Shown: piece by piece, positions 8,969 through 17,828 of the stretch
Numbering within the stretch: the first letter of the stretch is position 1
Layout of the letters: the number at the start of each line of letters is the position of its first letter
Source: Pseudomonadota bacterium
GTDB taxonomy: Bacteria; Pseudomonadota; Gammaproteobacteria; Pseudomonadales; Oceanobacteraceae
Reading direction: 5' to 3'
Length of the DNA: 64,000 nt
NCBI GenBank assembly: GCA_030145845.1
Contig: JAIXHJ010000008.1
Coordinates: forward strand, 124,001 to 188,000
Translations under genes and position numbers: made by a program
The notes under the pieces: model-generated
The model's database searches: none
The model's input: only the letters and a program-made list of their open reading frames with translations
Told to the model about the DNA's origin: nothing

Positions 8969-9394
8969 ATGTCTATCTGGTTTGCTACTCCTGATATCGC
9001 TGATCTGAACCGGCAGATGGAAAATACCGCCTGCTCAAATCTGGGCATTGAAATTACCGCCGTGGGTGATGACTGGGTCAGGGGCACTATGCCGGCCGAT
9101 GAGCGCACTTTTCAGCCGGTGGGGCTGGTACACGGTGGCGCCAATGTGCTGCTGGCAGAAACCCTCGGCAGTATGGCAGCGAATCTGTGTCTGGATAATT
9201 CACAGGAATATGCGGTAGGCCAGGAAATCAATGCCAATCACCTGCGCGGGGTGCGTTCCGGCAGCGTCACCGGCATCGCTAAAATCGTGCACCGCGGCCG
9301 TACCTCGCAGGTGTGGGAAATCCGTATTTATAACAGCGAAGAAAAACTCAGCTGTATTTCCCGTCTGACCATGGCGGTTATTCCGGCACGCTGA
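8969..9394 (+). CDS. Hotdog-fold acyl-CoA thioesterase (PaaI/YdiI type)
   Basis: 141 residues, the size of single-domain hotdog thioesterases. QPVGLVHGGANVLLAETLGSMAA contains the HGG loop and the catalytic Glu (in LAETLGS, as in YdiI/MenI); QEINANHLRGVRSGSVTG and RGRTSQVWEIRI follow. It would hydrolyse acyl- or aroyl-CoA, possibly 1,4-dihydroxy-2-naphthoyl-CoA or phenylacetyl-type esters. AGAGGTTGTT gives a ribosome binding site before the ATG. Its 3' end overlaps the convergent M48 peptidase gene by 17 bases. Confidence 0.88.
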   Translation: MSIWFATPDIADLNRQMENTACSNLGIEITAVGDDWVRGTMPADERTFQPVGLVHGGANVLLAETLGSMAANLCLDNSQEYAVGQEINANHLRGVRSGSVTGIAKIVHRGRTSQVWEIRIYNSEEKLSCISRLTMAVIPAR

Positions 9395-10463
9395 AGTTCC
9401 GGGCGATGCGGATGCGTTCGCTGGTGTCCGGGTGTGTGCGCAGATAATCAAACAGGCCGGCGGCCCGTTTTTCTTCTGCGCTGCGCTCGCCACGGCACTC
9501 CTGCACTGCCGTTTCATGGCTGCTCTGTAACGCCAGCAGGGCATCGGCAAAATCGCTGCCGGGGCGCTGCAGGCGCTGCAAACTGAGCAATGCATAGTGG
9601 TCGGCTTCGTGTTCCATATCCCGTGAAAAGGCGCTCTGCATAAAGCTGGTACCCAGCCCCAGCACCATCTCCCCGGCACCTTCAATATCGCCGAACATCA
9701 TGGCAAACAGCATCGACATCGCGGTTGCCCGCGACAGGGTTTTGAGTCCGTGTTTATGTTCAACATGGCCAAGTTCATGCAGCAGAACGGCATCCAGCTG
9801 CTGCGGATGCCGGGCCATCAGCTGCACAATATCATCGGTCAGAATAATGGTGCCATCCGCCAGTGCCATGGCGTTGGCGCCGTAATTCCAGCGGCGGAAA
9901 TGCAGTGGGTAGTCGTCACTGTTTAACTGCAGCTGCGCCAGCAGCTGTTGCCAGCGCTGACGGATGGGTTGCTGCTGTTCGCCGGTCAGCGCCGAGGGTG
10001 TCATATAGGAGGCATCGAGCAGGGTCAGGCTCTGCTGTCCCAGCTCCTCACCGACACTGTCCGGCAGCCAGACCGCGGCGAGATCCGCCCCGGCGGGCAC
10101 CACCCGGGTGACCATCAGCCAGACAAACGCCGGTACCAGCAGCACAGCGGCAAACAGGGCGAGCCAGTGTTCTTCCAGCCAGGCCGGCAGGGTACGGCGG
10201 GCACTCATGCCGGGCCAGCGGAAACGGCTGTCGAGAGGAATAAAGCGCGAGCTGTCGGCGAATACCAGATCCACCGGCAGGCCGGGAATCACATCGCCAT
10301 AGCTGACTGCGGCGAAGGGTGTTTCCTGCAGCAGACTGCCGTCGTCTTCACTGTGAATCTGCACCATCCCCTGGGCGGAGATGGTGACAGAGGCTTTGTA
10401 TACCTGGGCGGAACGGGCGAGCTGCCAGATTCCTTTTACCGGGCCGCATGCGGTCATAGTCAT
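9378..10463 (-). CDS. M48-family zinc metallopeptidase, membrane-anchored
   Basis: 361 residues. The zinc motif HELGHVEHKHG lies near residue 229, with the third ligand likely the Glu in DMEHEADHYAL. One hydrophobic segment (WLALFAAVLLVPAFVWLMV, about 110-128) anchors it, with a beta-rich N-terminal domain before it. It is five bases downstream of the DUF898 gene; this pairing of a DUF898/YjgN membrane protein with an M48 peptidase recurs in proteobacteria, suggesting the two act together in the inner membrane. The target is unknown. Confidence 0.85.
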   Translation of the reverse strand: MTMTACGPVKGIWQLARSAQVYKASVTISAQGMVQIHSEDDGSLLQETPFAAVSYGDVIPGLPVDLVFADSSRFIPLDSRFRWPGMSARRTLPAWLEEHWLALFAAVLLVPAFVWLMVTRVVPAGADLAAVWLPDSVGEELGQQSLTLLDASYMTPSALTGEQQQPIRQRWQQLLAQLQLNSDDYPLHFRRWNYGANAMALADGTIILTDDIVQLMARHPQQLDAVLLHELGHVEHKHGLKTLSRATAMSMLFAMMFGDIEGAGEMVLGLGTSFMQSAFSRDMEHEADHYALLSLQRLQRPGSDFADALLALQSSHETAVQECRGERSAEEKRAAGLFDYLRTHPDTSERIRIARNFSVPE

Positions 10464-10468
10464 GGTTA

Positions 10469-11557
10469 TCAGGTCAGGGACAGATCCACATCAAACAGTC
10501 CGGCGGCTTCTTCACCGAAGGCGGAGTGCTGTTCGTCCACGGTATCTGTCAGTCGGTCAATGGCTGGCTCAAGGGTAACCTGAGTGGCGGCGGCAAGAAA
10601 ATGGTATTTACGGATACGGGTAACCGGAAATGCCAGTCCCAGGGTAATGATCAGCAGTAATGCATTGGACAGCATCAGCCAGGCAAAGGGCAGGATTTTC
10701 AGCGATGAATGAAATCGCATCAGACCCGGTATCTGCAGGCGGTTAAAAATATGATTGCGGATCATGCCCAGATAAATAGCCGCAATCAGATAAGAAAGAA
10801 TAAAAAAGGCAAACGGCAGTACGGCAATGACCGGACGCAGCTGTTGTGGGTCAAGGTGGGATGATACCGAGCCCGGGCTGACGGGGGTCAGGCCGGTGGC
10901 CAGACCAACGGCAATGACCGCAAAAAATGCGATCACAGCAATACAGACCAGTACGGCTTCGTAATATTCAATGGCTGAGCTGCGCAGGGCAAAGCGGTGG
11001 CCACCATAGCCGGCACTTTCGTAGAGGAATTTCTGCACGCGTTGCACGACCCAGGGCATGGCCAGCCCCAGAGTGAATACACCGATCAGTGGCAGTAGCA
11101 GAAAATGCCCGAGCACACTCAGATACGACGCCTGAAAAGAAAAACGGATATTGCGGTAGGCCGTATTGCGCAGCGTGAATTTCAGTCCCTGAATAATCAG
11201 CCAGGGCATGGCCAGCAGAAACAACAGGGTCATCACCGCGCTCAGGGTCGGATTCAGACCGGAAATAACGGCATAGGCAGCGAAGATCAGCAGTGCCAGC
11301 AGGCGGCCGCGCAGGATCTGCCCCGGCCTGGCCAGATACTGCAGACGGTAACCTTCCAGTTGGGTATGCCCATACAGATACTGATTATTCCGTACCTTAG
11401 CCCAGGCGCTGTAAATTCCCAGCGTAATAATGCTGAGCAGCATATTGACCAGCCAGAGGCGGAAATACTGCAGTTTGCCACCACTGAACTGAACCGCATG
11501 GGTGCGTTTGTGGCCGTGTGAAACAGAGAAAAGCGGGCTTGATCCTGGTGCCGTCAT
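10469..11557 (-). CDS. DUF898 (YjgN-like) integral membrane protein
   Basis: 362 residues with about eight membrane segments. Family landmarks: VQFSGGKLQYFRLWLVNMLL, ITLGIYSAWAKVRNNQYLYGHT, GYRLQYLARPGQILRGRLLAL, and the repeated TLGIY/TLGLA-type segments (FTLGLAMPWVVQRVQKFLY, ITLGLAFPVTRIRKYHFL), which suggest an internal duplication. It heads a two-gene operon with the M48 peptidase. No function is established for the family. Confidence 0.85.
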   Translation of the reverse strand: MTAPGSSPLFSVSHGHKRTHAVQFSGGKLQYFRLWLVNMLLSIITLGIYSAWAKVRNNQYLYGHTQLEGYRLQYLARPGQILRGRLLALLIFAAYAVISGLNPTLSAVMTLLFLLAMPWLIIQGLKFTLRNTAYRNIRFSFQASYLSVLGHFLLLPLIGVFTLGLAMPWVVQRVQKFLYESAGYGGHRFALRSSAIEYYEAVLVCIAVIAFFAVIAVGLATGLTPVSPGSVSSHLDPQQLRPVIAVLPFAFFILSYLIAAIYLGMIRNHIFNRLQIPGLMRFHSSLKILPFAWLMLSNALLLIITLGLAFPVTRIRKYHFLAAATQVTLEPAIDRLTDTVDEQHSAFGEEAAGLFDVDLSLT

Positions 11558-11790
11558 AATAACATCCTTGTTTGAGGCCTGTTGGTACGGATAAAACAGG
11601 GCCTGTCATTTAACATCCTGATGGCCTGACTCAGCAGCATCTTGCCGCGCAAGCGTGGCCGGTCGTTGATTCAGCTTGCTGAACCTTAATTCGCGGGCCT
11701 TGTTCAGCAGAAAAACCAGCCCGCAACAGAGTCTGTTCTGTCCGTATGAACAGGCTCCGGGACCGGGGTTTATAACCCAAAGCACCGCTG

Positions 11791-12630
11791 TCAGCAACCG
11801 CCGGGCTGCCAGTGAATGGCCTGACGGATCAGGTTGCCTTTGCACAGGTTGTTGCCGGTGACTCTGGCCATCCAGTCTTCCGGGCCGAGCAGTTTTTCTG
11901 TGATCTGCGTTGTGTCCAGCCCCTGCTGATGCAGGGTTGCCGCCTGACGGCAGAGGGCCTGCAGATTGTCATATTTTTCCTGCAGCGCGTTACGGCCGTC
12001 TTCGACGATGCCCCGGTGCGGGCAGAACAGAATGTCAAAATCCAGTGTCAGCAGACGGGCCAGACTGTCCATCAGCTGCTGCAGATTTTCGTCTTTGCGC
12101 AGGTATTTCAGCGATTTTGAAATATACATATCGCCGCTGAACAGATATTTCTGCCGCGGCAGATACAGGCAGGTCAGGTCTTTGGCATGTCCCGGTGTGT
12201 GTACCGGCAGCACCGGACTGCCGTCGGCCAGCGTCAGCTGATCGTGCAGCGGCGTGGTCTGTACCGGCCGTGGACTACCCCAGATCATTTTCTGCAGCAG
12301 CGGTGTGCGGTAGCCACTGGCCAGTTTTGCCTGCCCCAGCTGCGGCGCATGCGGCACGATACCACTCAGTGCCGCAATGCGTGCGGCATTACCGCTGTGG
12401 TCTTCGTGGTGGTGAGTAATCAGCAGCTGCCGCAGCGGTGTGTGTTGCCAGTCCTGTTGCAGCACGCGGCGCACATGCCGCCACTGATTGGACGGGCCGG
12501 TATCAATCACCGTGTCGCCGATACGGTAAATGATAAACGTGGTGTTGATCCCCAGGTTAAAGCGTCCCACGCGGGTGCCGAGAACCGTGTCTGTACCGCT
12601 GCCATAACGGTAGTGCCGGCGGATGGTCAT
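11791..12630 (-). CDS. Metallo-beta-lactamase-fold hydrolase
   Basis: 279 residues. The metal motif is ITHHHEDHSGNA (near residue 69), the MBL HxHxDH signature with Glu in place of the second x; further ligands are in VHTPGHAKDLTC and YLFSGDMYIS, and HRGIV near residue 206. The N-terminus VGRFNLGINTTFIIYRIGDTVIDTGPSNQW is the usual first strand pair. Glyoxalase II-like or lactonase-like activity is possible. The gene stands alone, with the DnaA-box region upstream. Confidence 0.85.
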   Translation of the reverse strand: MTIRRHYRYGSGTDTVLGTRVGRFNLGINTTFIIYRIGDTVIDTGPSNQWRHVRRVLQQDWQHTPLRQLLITHHHEDHSGNAARIAALSGIVPHAPQLGQAKLASGYRTPLLQKMIWGSPRPVQTTPLHDQLTLADGSPVLPVHTPGHAKDLTCLYLPRQKYLFSGDMYISKSLKYLRKDENLQQLMDSLARLLTLDFDILFCPHRGIVEDGRNALQEKYDNLQALCRQAATLHQQGLDTTQITEKLLGPEDWMARVTGNNLCKGNLIRQAIHWQPGGC

Positions 12631-12789
12631 AGGGTGCCCTGTTATTGTTACTGTAAGCGCTGCTGAGTATCGGGTTTGCTGAGCGGGTTGTGAATAGCTG
12701 CAAAGCTCAGATGTGATGGCAAATGTGCCGCGCTCTGTTGACTGCCCATCAGTCCGCAGAATATGGGCTATACAGGGGTTATCGTCAGA

Positions 12790-13106
12790 TTATCCACTTG
12801 GTTATCCACAGAATTGTCCGCTGTCGCAGAATTTTGTCCCCATTTCATACTCCTGTCTGATTTCCTGCCAGCAAAAATCTGGTACCTCCGGGCTTGCTTT
12901 CCGCAGACCTTTATGATCCCGGTGACACCCGGCTTACGGCCTGAAATATAAGGTTTTTTTCAAAAAATCTGCGGTGCACAAAAATTAATCGTTTTGTCCG
13001 GCGGGCCGTCGTTATGGCGCTGGCAGCAGTTCCTAATAGTTTGTCCACAAAATTATCCACAGCAACTGTGGGCAACATCAGGCTTGACAGAAAGAAGTTA
13101 TGCACA
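12790..13106 (+). other. Cluster of DnaA boxes with an AT-rich core
   Basis: Five same-strand DnaA-box-like 9-mers lie in 317 bases of gene-free DNA: TTATCCACT 12790-12798, TTATCCACA 12802-12810, TTGTCCACA 13041-13049, TTATCCACA 13053-13061 and TTATGCACA 13098-13106. Three match TTATNCACA exactly. Each of the first two pairs has the same 12-base start-to-start spacing with a 3-base spacer. A degenerate inverted copy TGTGGGCAA is at 13067-13075. Between them is an AT-rich segment (about 12940-13000). No dnaA, gyrB, mnmG or other oriC neighbour is present. It may be an origin remnant, a DnaA-titration (datA-like) or reactivation site, or a DnaA-regulated promoter. Confidence 0.55.
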
Positions 13107-13476
13107 AACTAACGCGGGGGTCTTGACGCTGCTGTAAAGCTTATGATCCGGCGGCAGACCGCGACAGTAATGGCGTGAATAAACAGGCGGAAGTGGCAAT
13201 GACAGGGGAAAGAAAAGAAACAGGCACAGCGGATGGGGCGCTGTGCCTGAATGGAGATTCTGAACTCAGTCTGACTTGCGTCAGTCCGGGAACAGCTCCA
13301 AGGACCGGGATGAAATCTGCAGCTGCCTGATCATACAGCCACAGAAACTCTGCACATCCCTGATGGGAGTGAGCCACCCTCATAGCTCACAGGATTCATA
13401 ATATGCCCCGACGGTTATTTTGTCTCTGCGACAGGATGTCGCACAAATCTGCGCAGCGCCTGCCGGGCATATAACG
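13107..13476. other. Gene-free stretch before the Pho box
   Basis: No open frame here looks coding. An 80-codon minus-strand frame (13141-13383) is low in protein character and contains a terminator hairpin inside it. A minus-strand transcript ending at that hairpin could be a small RNA of up to about 180 bases; this is a guess. Confidence 0.3.
13209..13249 (-). terminator. Intrinsic terminator-like hairpin with no upstream gene
   Basis: CAGGCACAGCG (13221-13231) pairs perfectly with CGCTGTGCCTG (13239-13249) around a 7-base loop. Read on the minus strand the stem is followed by TTTCTTTTCTTT (13220-13209), the form of a Rho-independent terminator. No protein gene is read towards it on that strand, so it could end a small RNA. 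Confidence 0.5.
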
Positions 13477-13498
13477 CTGTCATTATGCGGTCATAAAA
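13477..13498 (+). promoter_or_regulatory. Pho box upstream of phoD
   Basis: CTGTCATTATG followed directly by CGGTCATAAAA: two 11-base direct repeats with the PhoB consensus CTGTCAT-N4-CTGTCAT at one mismatch, followed by the usual A-rich tetrads. It is 110 bases upstream of the phosphatase start codon, so PhoB control under phosphate limitation is likely. A further isolated CTGTCAT is at 13554-13560. Confidence 0.65.
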
Positions 13499-13607
13499 GC
13501 GCAACCTTTCTGCCACTGCTCTGCAATCTAAGCTTAAGCAAACCGCAACCCGGCTGTCATCGCCGGCGCCTTAAATACCGGTCATTCAGACGTTGCCGGA
13601 AACGACC

Positions 13608-15320
13608 ATGCCTCTGACCCGCCGGAATTTTCTGCTGGATTCCACCAGAGCCGCCGCCACTCTGGCCGCCGGCGTCGCTGCTGCCCCCGGGGTCGCAGGC
13701 GCGGCAGACAGCCGTCTGTCACAACCGCGGCTCAGCAGCCGGCAGCATGGCAACAGTTACCCGTTTCAGCATGGTGTGGCCAGTGGTGATCCGCTGACCG
13801 ACCGGGTGATTCTCTGGACCCGCATTACCCCGCCCGCTGACCGTGAGCTGTACAGCATTCCCTATCAGTGGCGCGTCTGTCTCGACCCGCTGTTACGGCA
13901 GCCGCTGGCCAGTGGCAGTGGCGTGACCGGTATGCAGCGTGATTTCACCGTCAAAGTGGATGTCACCGGGCTGCAGCCGGGGCAGACCTATTACTATGCG
14001 TTTGAAGCTCTGGATCATATGTCGGCGGTGGGCCGCACCCGGACGCTGCCGCAGGGACGGGTTGATCATCTGCGCATTGCTTACACCTCCTGCTCCAATT
14101 ACGCCTGGGGCTGTTTCAACGTGTACCGTGAGCTGGCGCAGCGGCCGGATCTGGATGTGATTCTGCATCTGGGCGATTACATCTACGAATACGCCAATCT
14201 GGAACAGAGCCTGAGCACCGGGCGCCTGCATGTGCCGGCGCGGGAAACACTGACACTGGAGGATTACCGCCAGCGTCACGCCTGTTACAAGACGGATAAT
14301 GACCTGCAGGAAGTGCACCGTCAGCATCCTTTCATGGTGATCTGGGATGACCATGAGGTGGCCAACAATGCCTGGCTCGGTGGCGCCGGTAATCACACCG
14401 AAGGCGAAGAAGGACACTGGGATGACCGTCTCAGCGGCGCGGTACAGGCGTACATGGAGTGGATGCCGATCCGTGAGAACGAACGCGGCATTTACCGCAA
14501 TTTCCGTTTCGGTGATCTGCTGGATCTGAATCTGCTGGATACCCGGCTGGCCGGCCGCAACCGGCAGGCGGAAACGCTGGATGAACGCAACAGCACACAG
14601 CGCACCCTGCTGGGGTATGAGCAGGAAGGCTGGCTGGACGAAAAGCTGACGGCCGCGCAGCAGGAAGACATCTGCTGGAAACTGCTCGGTCAGCAGGTGA
14701 TGGTCGGTCAGCTGGGCACCAATGAAACGCCGTTCAATTACGACCAGTGGGACGGCTATCCGGCCGCCCGCCAGCGTCTGTTTGACAGTGTGCGCCGCGC
14801 CGGGGTGGATAACTTCGTCGTGCTCACCGGTGATATTCATTCCAGCTGGGCGATGACCCTGCACGATGACCCGTTTGCTGATGATCCGGGCAAAGCACTG
14901 GGGGTGGAGCTGGTAACGCCGGCGGTCTCCTCGCCGGGTATTGAAAACTACACCCAGGCCAGTCTGGCGGCGGGATCATTGCAACCTCTGCTGCCACATC
15001 TGAATTTTGTCGATTTTTATTACCGCGGTTATGTGCTGCTCGATATCACCCGTGAGCGTATGCAGGCGGAATGGTGGGTGGTGGATAATATTCAGTCGCA
15101 CCGTTATGTCAGTGAATGCCTGAAGGCGCTGGTGGTGCCGGCCGGCGAAGCCGCTTTGCAGCCGGCAGCCGCCCTGACAGCCGCGCGTGCCGCCGCCGCT
15201 CCGGCGCCCGACTTTTCCCCCAGTCTGGCCTGGCTGCGCGACTGGCGCCGTGATACCCCGGTGAGCCTGCCCGACGGAATGCTGGCCCAGAACGGCGTCG
15301 AGGCCGCTTCCTCACTGTAA
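13608..15320 (+). CDS. phoD: PhoD-family alkaline phosphatase/phosphodiesterase, Tat-exported
   Basis: From the ATG at 13608 the product has 570 residues; a TTG five codons upstream is possible but the ATG puts the Tat signal TRRNFLL at residues 4-10. Export by the Tat system is expected, with cleavage near GVAGAAD. After a beta-sandwich domain (HGVASGDPLTDRVILWTRI) come the metal centre segments TSCSNYAWG, LHLGDYIYEYA, VIWDDHEVANNAW and VLTGDIHSSWA, typical of the Fe/Ca-dependent PhoD family that releases phosphate from mono- and diesters. The tail is Ala-rich. A Pho box lies upstream. Periplasmic or extracellular. Confidence 0.93.
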   Translation: MPLTRRNFLLDSTRAAATLAAGVAAAPGVAGAADSRLSQPRLSSRQHGNSYPFQHGVASGDPLTDRVILWTRITPPADRELYSIPYQWRVCLDPLLRQPLASGSGVTGMQRDFTVKVDVTGLQPGQTYYYAFEALDHMSAVGRTRTLPQGRVDHLRIAYTSCSNYAWGCFNVYRELAQRPDLDVILHLGDYIYEYANLEQSLSTGRLHVPARETLTLEDYRQRHACYKTDNDLQEVHRQHPFMVIWDDHEVANNAWLGGAGNHTEGEEGHWDDRLSGAVQAYMEWMPIRENERGIYRNFRFGDLLDLNLLDTRLAGRNRQAETLDERNSTQRTLLGYEQEGWLDEKLTAAQQEDICWKLLGQQVMVGQLGTNETPFNYDQWDGYPAARQRLFDSVRRAGVDNFVVLTGDIHSSWAMTLHDDPFADDPGKALGVELVTPAVSSPGIENYTQASLAAGSLQPLLPHLNFVDFYYRGYVLLDITRERMQAEWWVVDNIQSHRYVSECLKALVVPAGEAALQPAAALTAARAAAAPAPDFSPSLAWLRDWRRDTPVSLPDGMLAQNGVEAASSL

Positions 15321-15438
15321 TCTGCGTTGATTTTTGCTACCGCTTTCACGCCCCCCGGTGGTGGTGGCAAAGCAGCGCTATTGGCAGCAGAAATTCATGT
15401 TAGACTCGGTTTTTCTGAAAAAACGGAACGACCGGGAA

Positions 15439-16377
15439 ATGGATTATTTACTGCAAAAACTGATTTCTGTTGAAGTCTTCGCCCTTATCTTCATTCTGAT
15501 TCTGCTGAAAAAAAGCATCATCTTTGTGCCGCAGAACCGCGCCTGGATGCTTGAACGTTTCGGCCGTTACCAGTCCACCAAGGAAGCCGGGCTGAATTTT
15601 ATTATTCCTTTTGTTGACCGTATTGCCGCCGACCGCAGCCTGAAAGAACAGGCAGTGGATGTACCCAGTCAGTCGGCCATTACCAAAGACAACATCACCC
15701 TGTCGGTGGACGGCGTGCTCTATTTCCGGGTGCTTGATCCGTACAAGGCCACGTACGGTGTCGATGATTATGTCTTCGCCGTTACCCAGCTGGCGCAGAC
15801 CACCATGCGTTCCGAGCTGGGGAAAATGGAGCTGGATAAAACCTTCGAAGAACGCAACCTGCTGAATACCAATATCGTCACCTCCATTAATGAGGCGTCC
15901 GAGCCGTGGGGGATTCAGGTGCTGCGTTACGAGATCAAGGATATTGTGCCGCCCAAATCCGTGATGGATGCGATGGAAGCGCAGATGAAAGCCGAGCGGG
16001 TAAAACGCGCGCAGATTCTGGAATCCGAAGGTGACCGGCAGTCGGCCATTAACGTGGCCGAAGGGCGCAAGCAGGCGCAGGTACTGGCGGCAGAAGCCGA
16101 TAAAGCTGAGCAGGTACTGAAAGCCGAAGGTGAAGCCAAGGCGATTCTGGCAGTGGCGGAAGCGAAAGCCGAAGCCCTGCGCAAAGTGGGTGAGGCCGCC
16201 AACACCGAAATTGGTCAGAAGGCGATTCAGCTGGAGCTGGCGACCAAAGCCATTGAAGCGAAACAGGCCATTGCCCGCGAATCGTCGGTGGTGCTGCTGC
16301 CGGATCAGGGCACCGACGCCAGCAGTGTGGTGGCGCAGTCGATGGCGATCATTAACTCTCTGAACAGTAAGGCATAA
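15439..16377 (+). CDS. qmcA: SPFH/band-7 membrane protein (QmcA/slipin type)
   Basis: I choose the ATG at 15439 (MDYLLQKLISVEVFALIFILI), giving 312 residues like E. coli QmcA (305); upstream in-frame starts add a leader unlike the family. One N-terminal membrane anchor (residues about 8-27) is followed by the band-7 domain (VPQNRAWMLERFGRYQSTKEAG, VDGVLYFRVLDPYKATYGV, NLLNTNIVTSINEA, WGIQVLRYEIKDI) and a long Ala/Glu/Lys coiled coil. It forms oligomeric microdomains, often partnered with NfeD. The NfeD gene follows after three bases, so the pair is an operon. Confidence 0.9.
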   Translation: MDYLLQKLISVEVFALIFILILLKKSIIFVPQNRAWMLERFGRYQSTKEAGLNFIIPFVDRIAADRSLKEQAVDVPSQSAITKDNITLSVDGVLYFRVLDPYKATYGVDDYVFAVTQLAQTTMRSELGKMELDKTFEERNLLNTNIVTSINEASEPWGIQVLRYEIKDIVPPKSVMDAMEAQMKAERVKRAQILESEGDRQSAINVAEGRKQAQVLAAEADKAEQVLKAEGEAKAILAVAEAKAEALRKVGEAANTEIGQKAIQLELATKAIEAKQAIARESSVVLLPDQGTDASSVVAQSMAIINSLNSKA

Positions 16378-16380
16378 AGC

Positions 16381-16845
16381 ATGGAGTTCCTGCAGCAGAA
16401 CCTGGCCGAAACCCTGATGGTGGCCGGCATTGCATCGCTGATTCTGGAGCTGGCGGTGCTGGGCCTGTCGACCTTTGTGTTCCTGTTTCTCGGTATTTCC
16501 CTGCTGCTGACCGGCCTCGCCATGATGGCCGGTCTGCTGCCGGACACAGGCACTGCGGCGCTGTGGAGTAATACCATCCTCACCGCCCTGCTGGCACTGG
16601 TGCTGTGGAAGCCGATGAAAGTGCTGCAGGGCAGGAAGCAGAGCGGCAATGTCGACAGTGATTTCGCCCGCAAAACCTTCATTCTGGAAGACGATGTGGA
16701 TGCCTCAGGCAACAGCCGCATGACCTATTCCGGCATTGCCTGGCAGCTGAAAAGCCAGGCGCCCATTGCCCGCGGTACGGCCGTGCGCATCAGTCGCATG
16801 GAAGTGGGGGTGATGTGGGTGGAACCGGATCAGGAATCGTCCTGA
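16381..16845 (+). CDS. ybbJ: NfeD-family (YbbJ-like) membrane protein
   Basis: 154 residues: three or four membrane segments in the first 85 residues (LAETLMVAGIASLILELAVL, LSTFVFLFLGISLLLTGLAM, LTALLALVLWKPM) and a C-terminal OB-fold soluble domain (MTYSGIAWQLKSQAPIARGT, VRISRMEVGVMWVEP). Directly behind the band-7 gene, its usual partner. A paralogue sits at 18068-18532. Confidence 0.88.
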   Translation: MEFLQQNLAETLMVAGIASLILELAVLGLSTFVFLFLGISLLLTGLAMMAGLLPDTGTAALWSNTILTALLALVLWKPMKVLQGRKQSGNVDSDFARKTFILEDDVDASGNSRMTYSGIAWQLKSQAPIARGTAVRISRMEVGVMWVEPDQESS

Positions 16846-16861
16846 TTCCCGCCTGACAGAG

Positions 16862-16877
16862 GCCTGCCGCGGCAGGC
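16862..16877. terminator. Short hairpin between convergent genes
   Basis: GCCTGCC-GC-GGCAGGC follows the NfeD stop by 17 bases and lies before the stop of the convergent hydrolase gene. The tail is only TTC, so termination strength is doubtful; it may serve both directions. Confidence 0.35.
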
Positions 16878-16901
16878 TTCTGCGCTGCGTAAGCCCGCGT
16901 A

Positions 16902-17810
16902 TCAGCCCGCCTGTTTATTGTCCGCACGCAGAAAATTCAGTGCATCCCGCGCACTCTGCTGCGGTATTTCTTCCATCGGCATGTGCCCGCAATCGTCGTA
17001 CATAATCACCTCTGCCCGGGGCAGGGCAGCGGCAAATTTTGCCGCATGCGCCGGCGGAATCCAGTGATCCTGCCGGCCCCACATGATCAGCACCGGTTGC
17101 TGTACAGCCTGCAGCAGCCGCTGATTGAAACCGCCACGGTTACGGATATAACGCAGCACGCGGGCGCCGGCCTGACGGTTACCGGGGCGCAGCCAGAGCT
17201 GATAGTAACGTTCCGCCGTTTCCTGACTGAGGCGCTGTGGCTGACCATAGGTGGAACGGATCAGGGCGCGGAATGCGGCCTTGGGCGGCACAATATGTGC
17301 GGCCAGCCAGCCGCCCAGCGGCAGCCCCATCGACAGCAGAGCGGCAGGTGGCACAAAGAAAAAACCGGCACTGTCGAGCAGAATGACTTTTTCCACTTTG
17401 TGGGCAAAACGGGCGGCGAATTCCCAGCTCATCCAGCCCCCGAGGGAATTGCCGGCAATGCTGCAGGAACGGATGCCGAGGGCATCGGTAAAATCGTTGA
17501 GAAAGTCACTGTAAAGGTAACGCCGCATGCCCTGCGGATGAGCGCCGGTAAGGCCGAAATTGGGGGCATCAATACTGATGACGCGGAACTGCTGACGCAG
17601 TATTTCCGTCCACTCATTCCAGGTATGCAGGGATGAAAAAATGCCGTGCAGCATAATAATAACCGGTGCCTGCGAATCGCCGGCATCGCGGTAATGCACC
17701 TGCATCCCCTGCAGCGACAGATAGCGTGATTCCGGGGTCTGCAGCCGCTCCTGCAGTGTTGCCAGTGACAGTGCACCCTGTTCCCCACGGAAATAATTCC
17801 ACCACGGCAT
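16902..17810 (-). CDS. Alpha/beta hydrolase
   Basis: 302 residues. Oxyanion loop LHGIFSSLHTW (near 55), nucleophile elbow AGNSLGGWMS with Ser at about 122, acid in MWGRQDHWIPP and histidine in YDDCGHMPMEE. The cap region (FFFVPPAALLSMGLPLGGWLAAHIVPP) is hydrophobic and may associate with membrane or bind a lipid-like substrate. It has a perfect 14-base palindrome in its promoter region. Epoxide hydrolase, lipase or C-C hydrolase activities are all possible. Confidence 0.87.
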   Translation of the reverse strand: MPWWNYFRGEQGALSLATLQERLQTPESRYLSLQGMQVHYRDAGDSQAPVIIMLHGIFSSLHTWNEWTEILRQQFRVISIDAPNFGLTGAHPQGMRRYLYSDFLNDFTDALGIRSCSIAGNSLGGWMSWEFAARFAHKVEKVILLDSAGFFFVPPAALLSMGLPLGGWLAAHIVPPKAAFRALIRSTYGQPQRLSQETAERYYQLWLRPGNRQAGARVLRYIRNRGGFNQRLLQAVQQPVLIMWGRQDHWIPPAHAAKFAAALPRAEVIMYDDCGHMPMEEIPQQSARDALNFLRADNKQAG

Positions 17811-17828
17811 GACATTCTCCTGTCGATT

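Noticed and set aside
13893-14864. 323-codon open frame on the minus strand
   Set aside because: Antisense shadow of phoD, which carries all its metal-site motifs on the plus strand.
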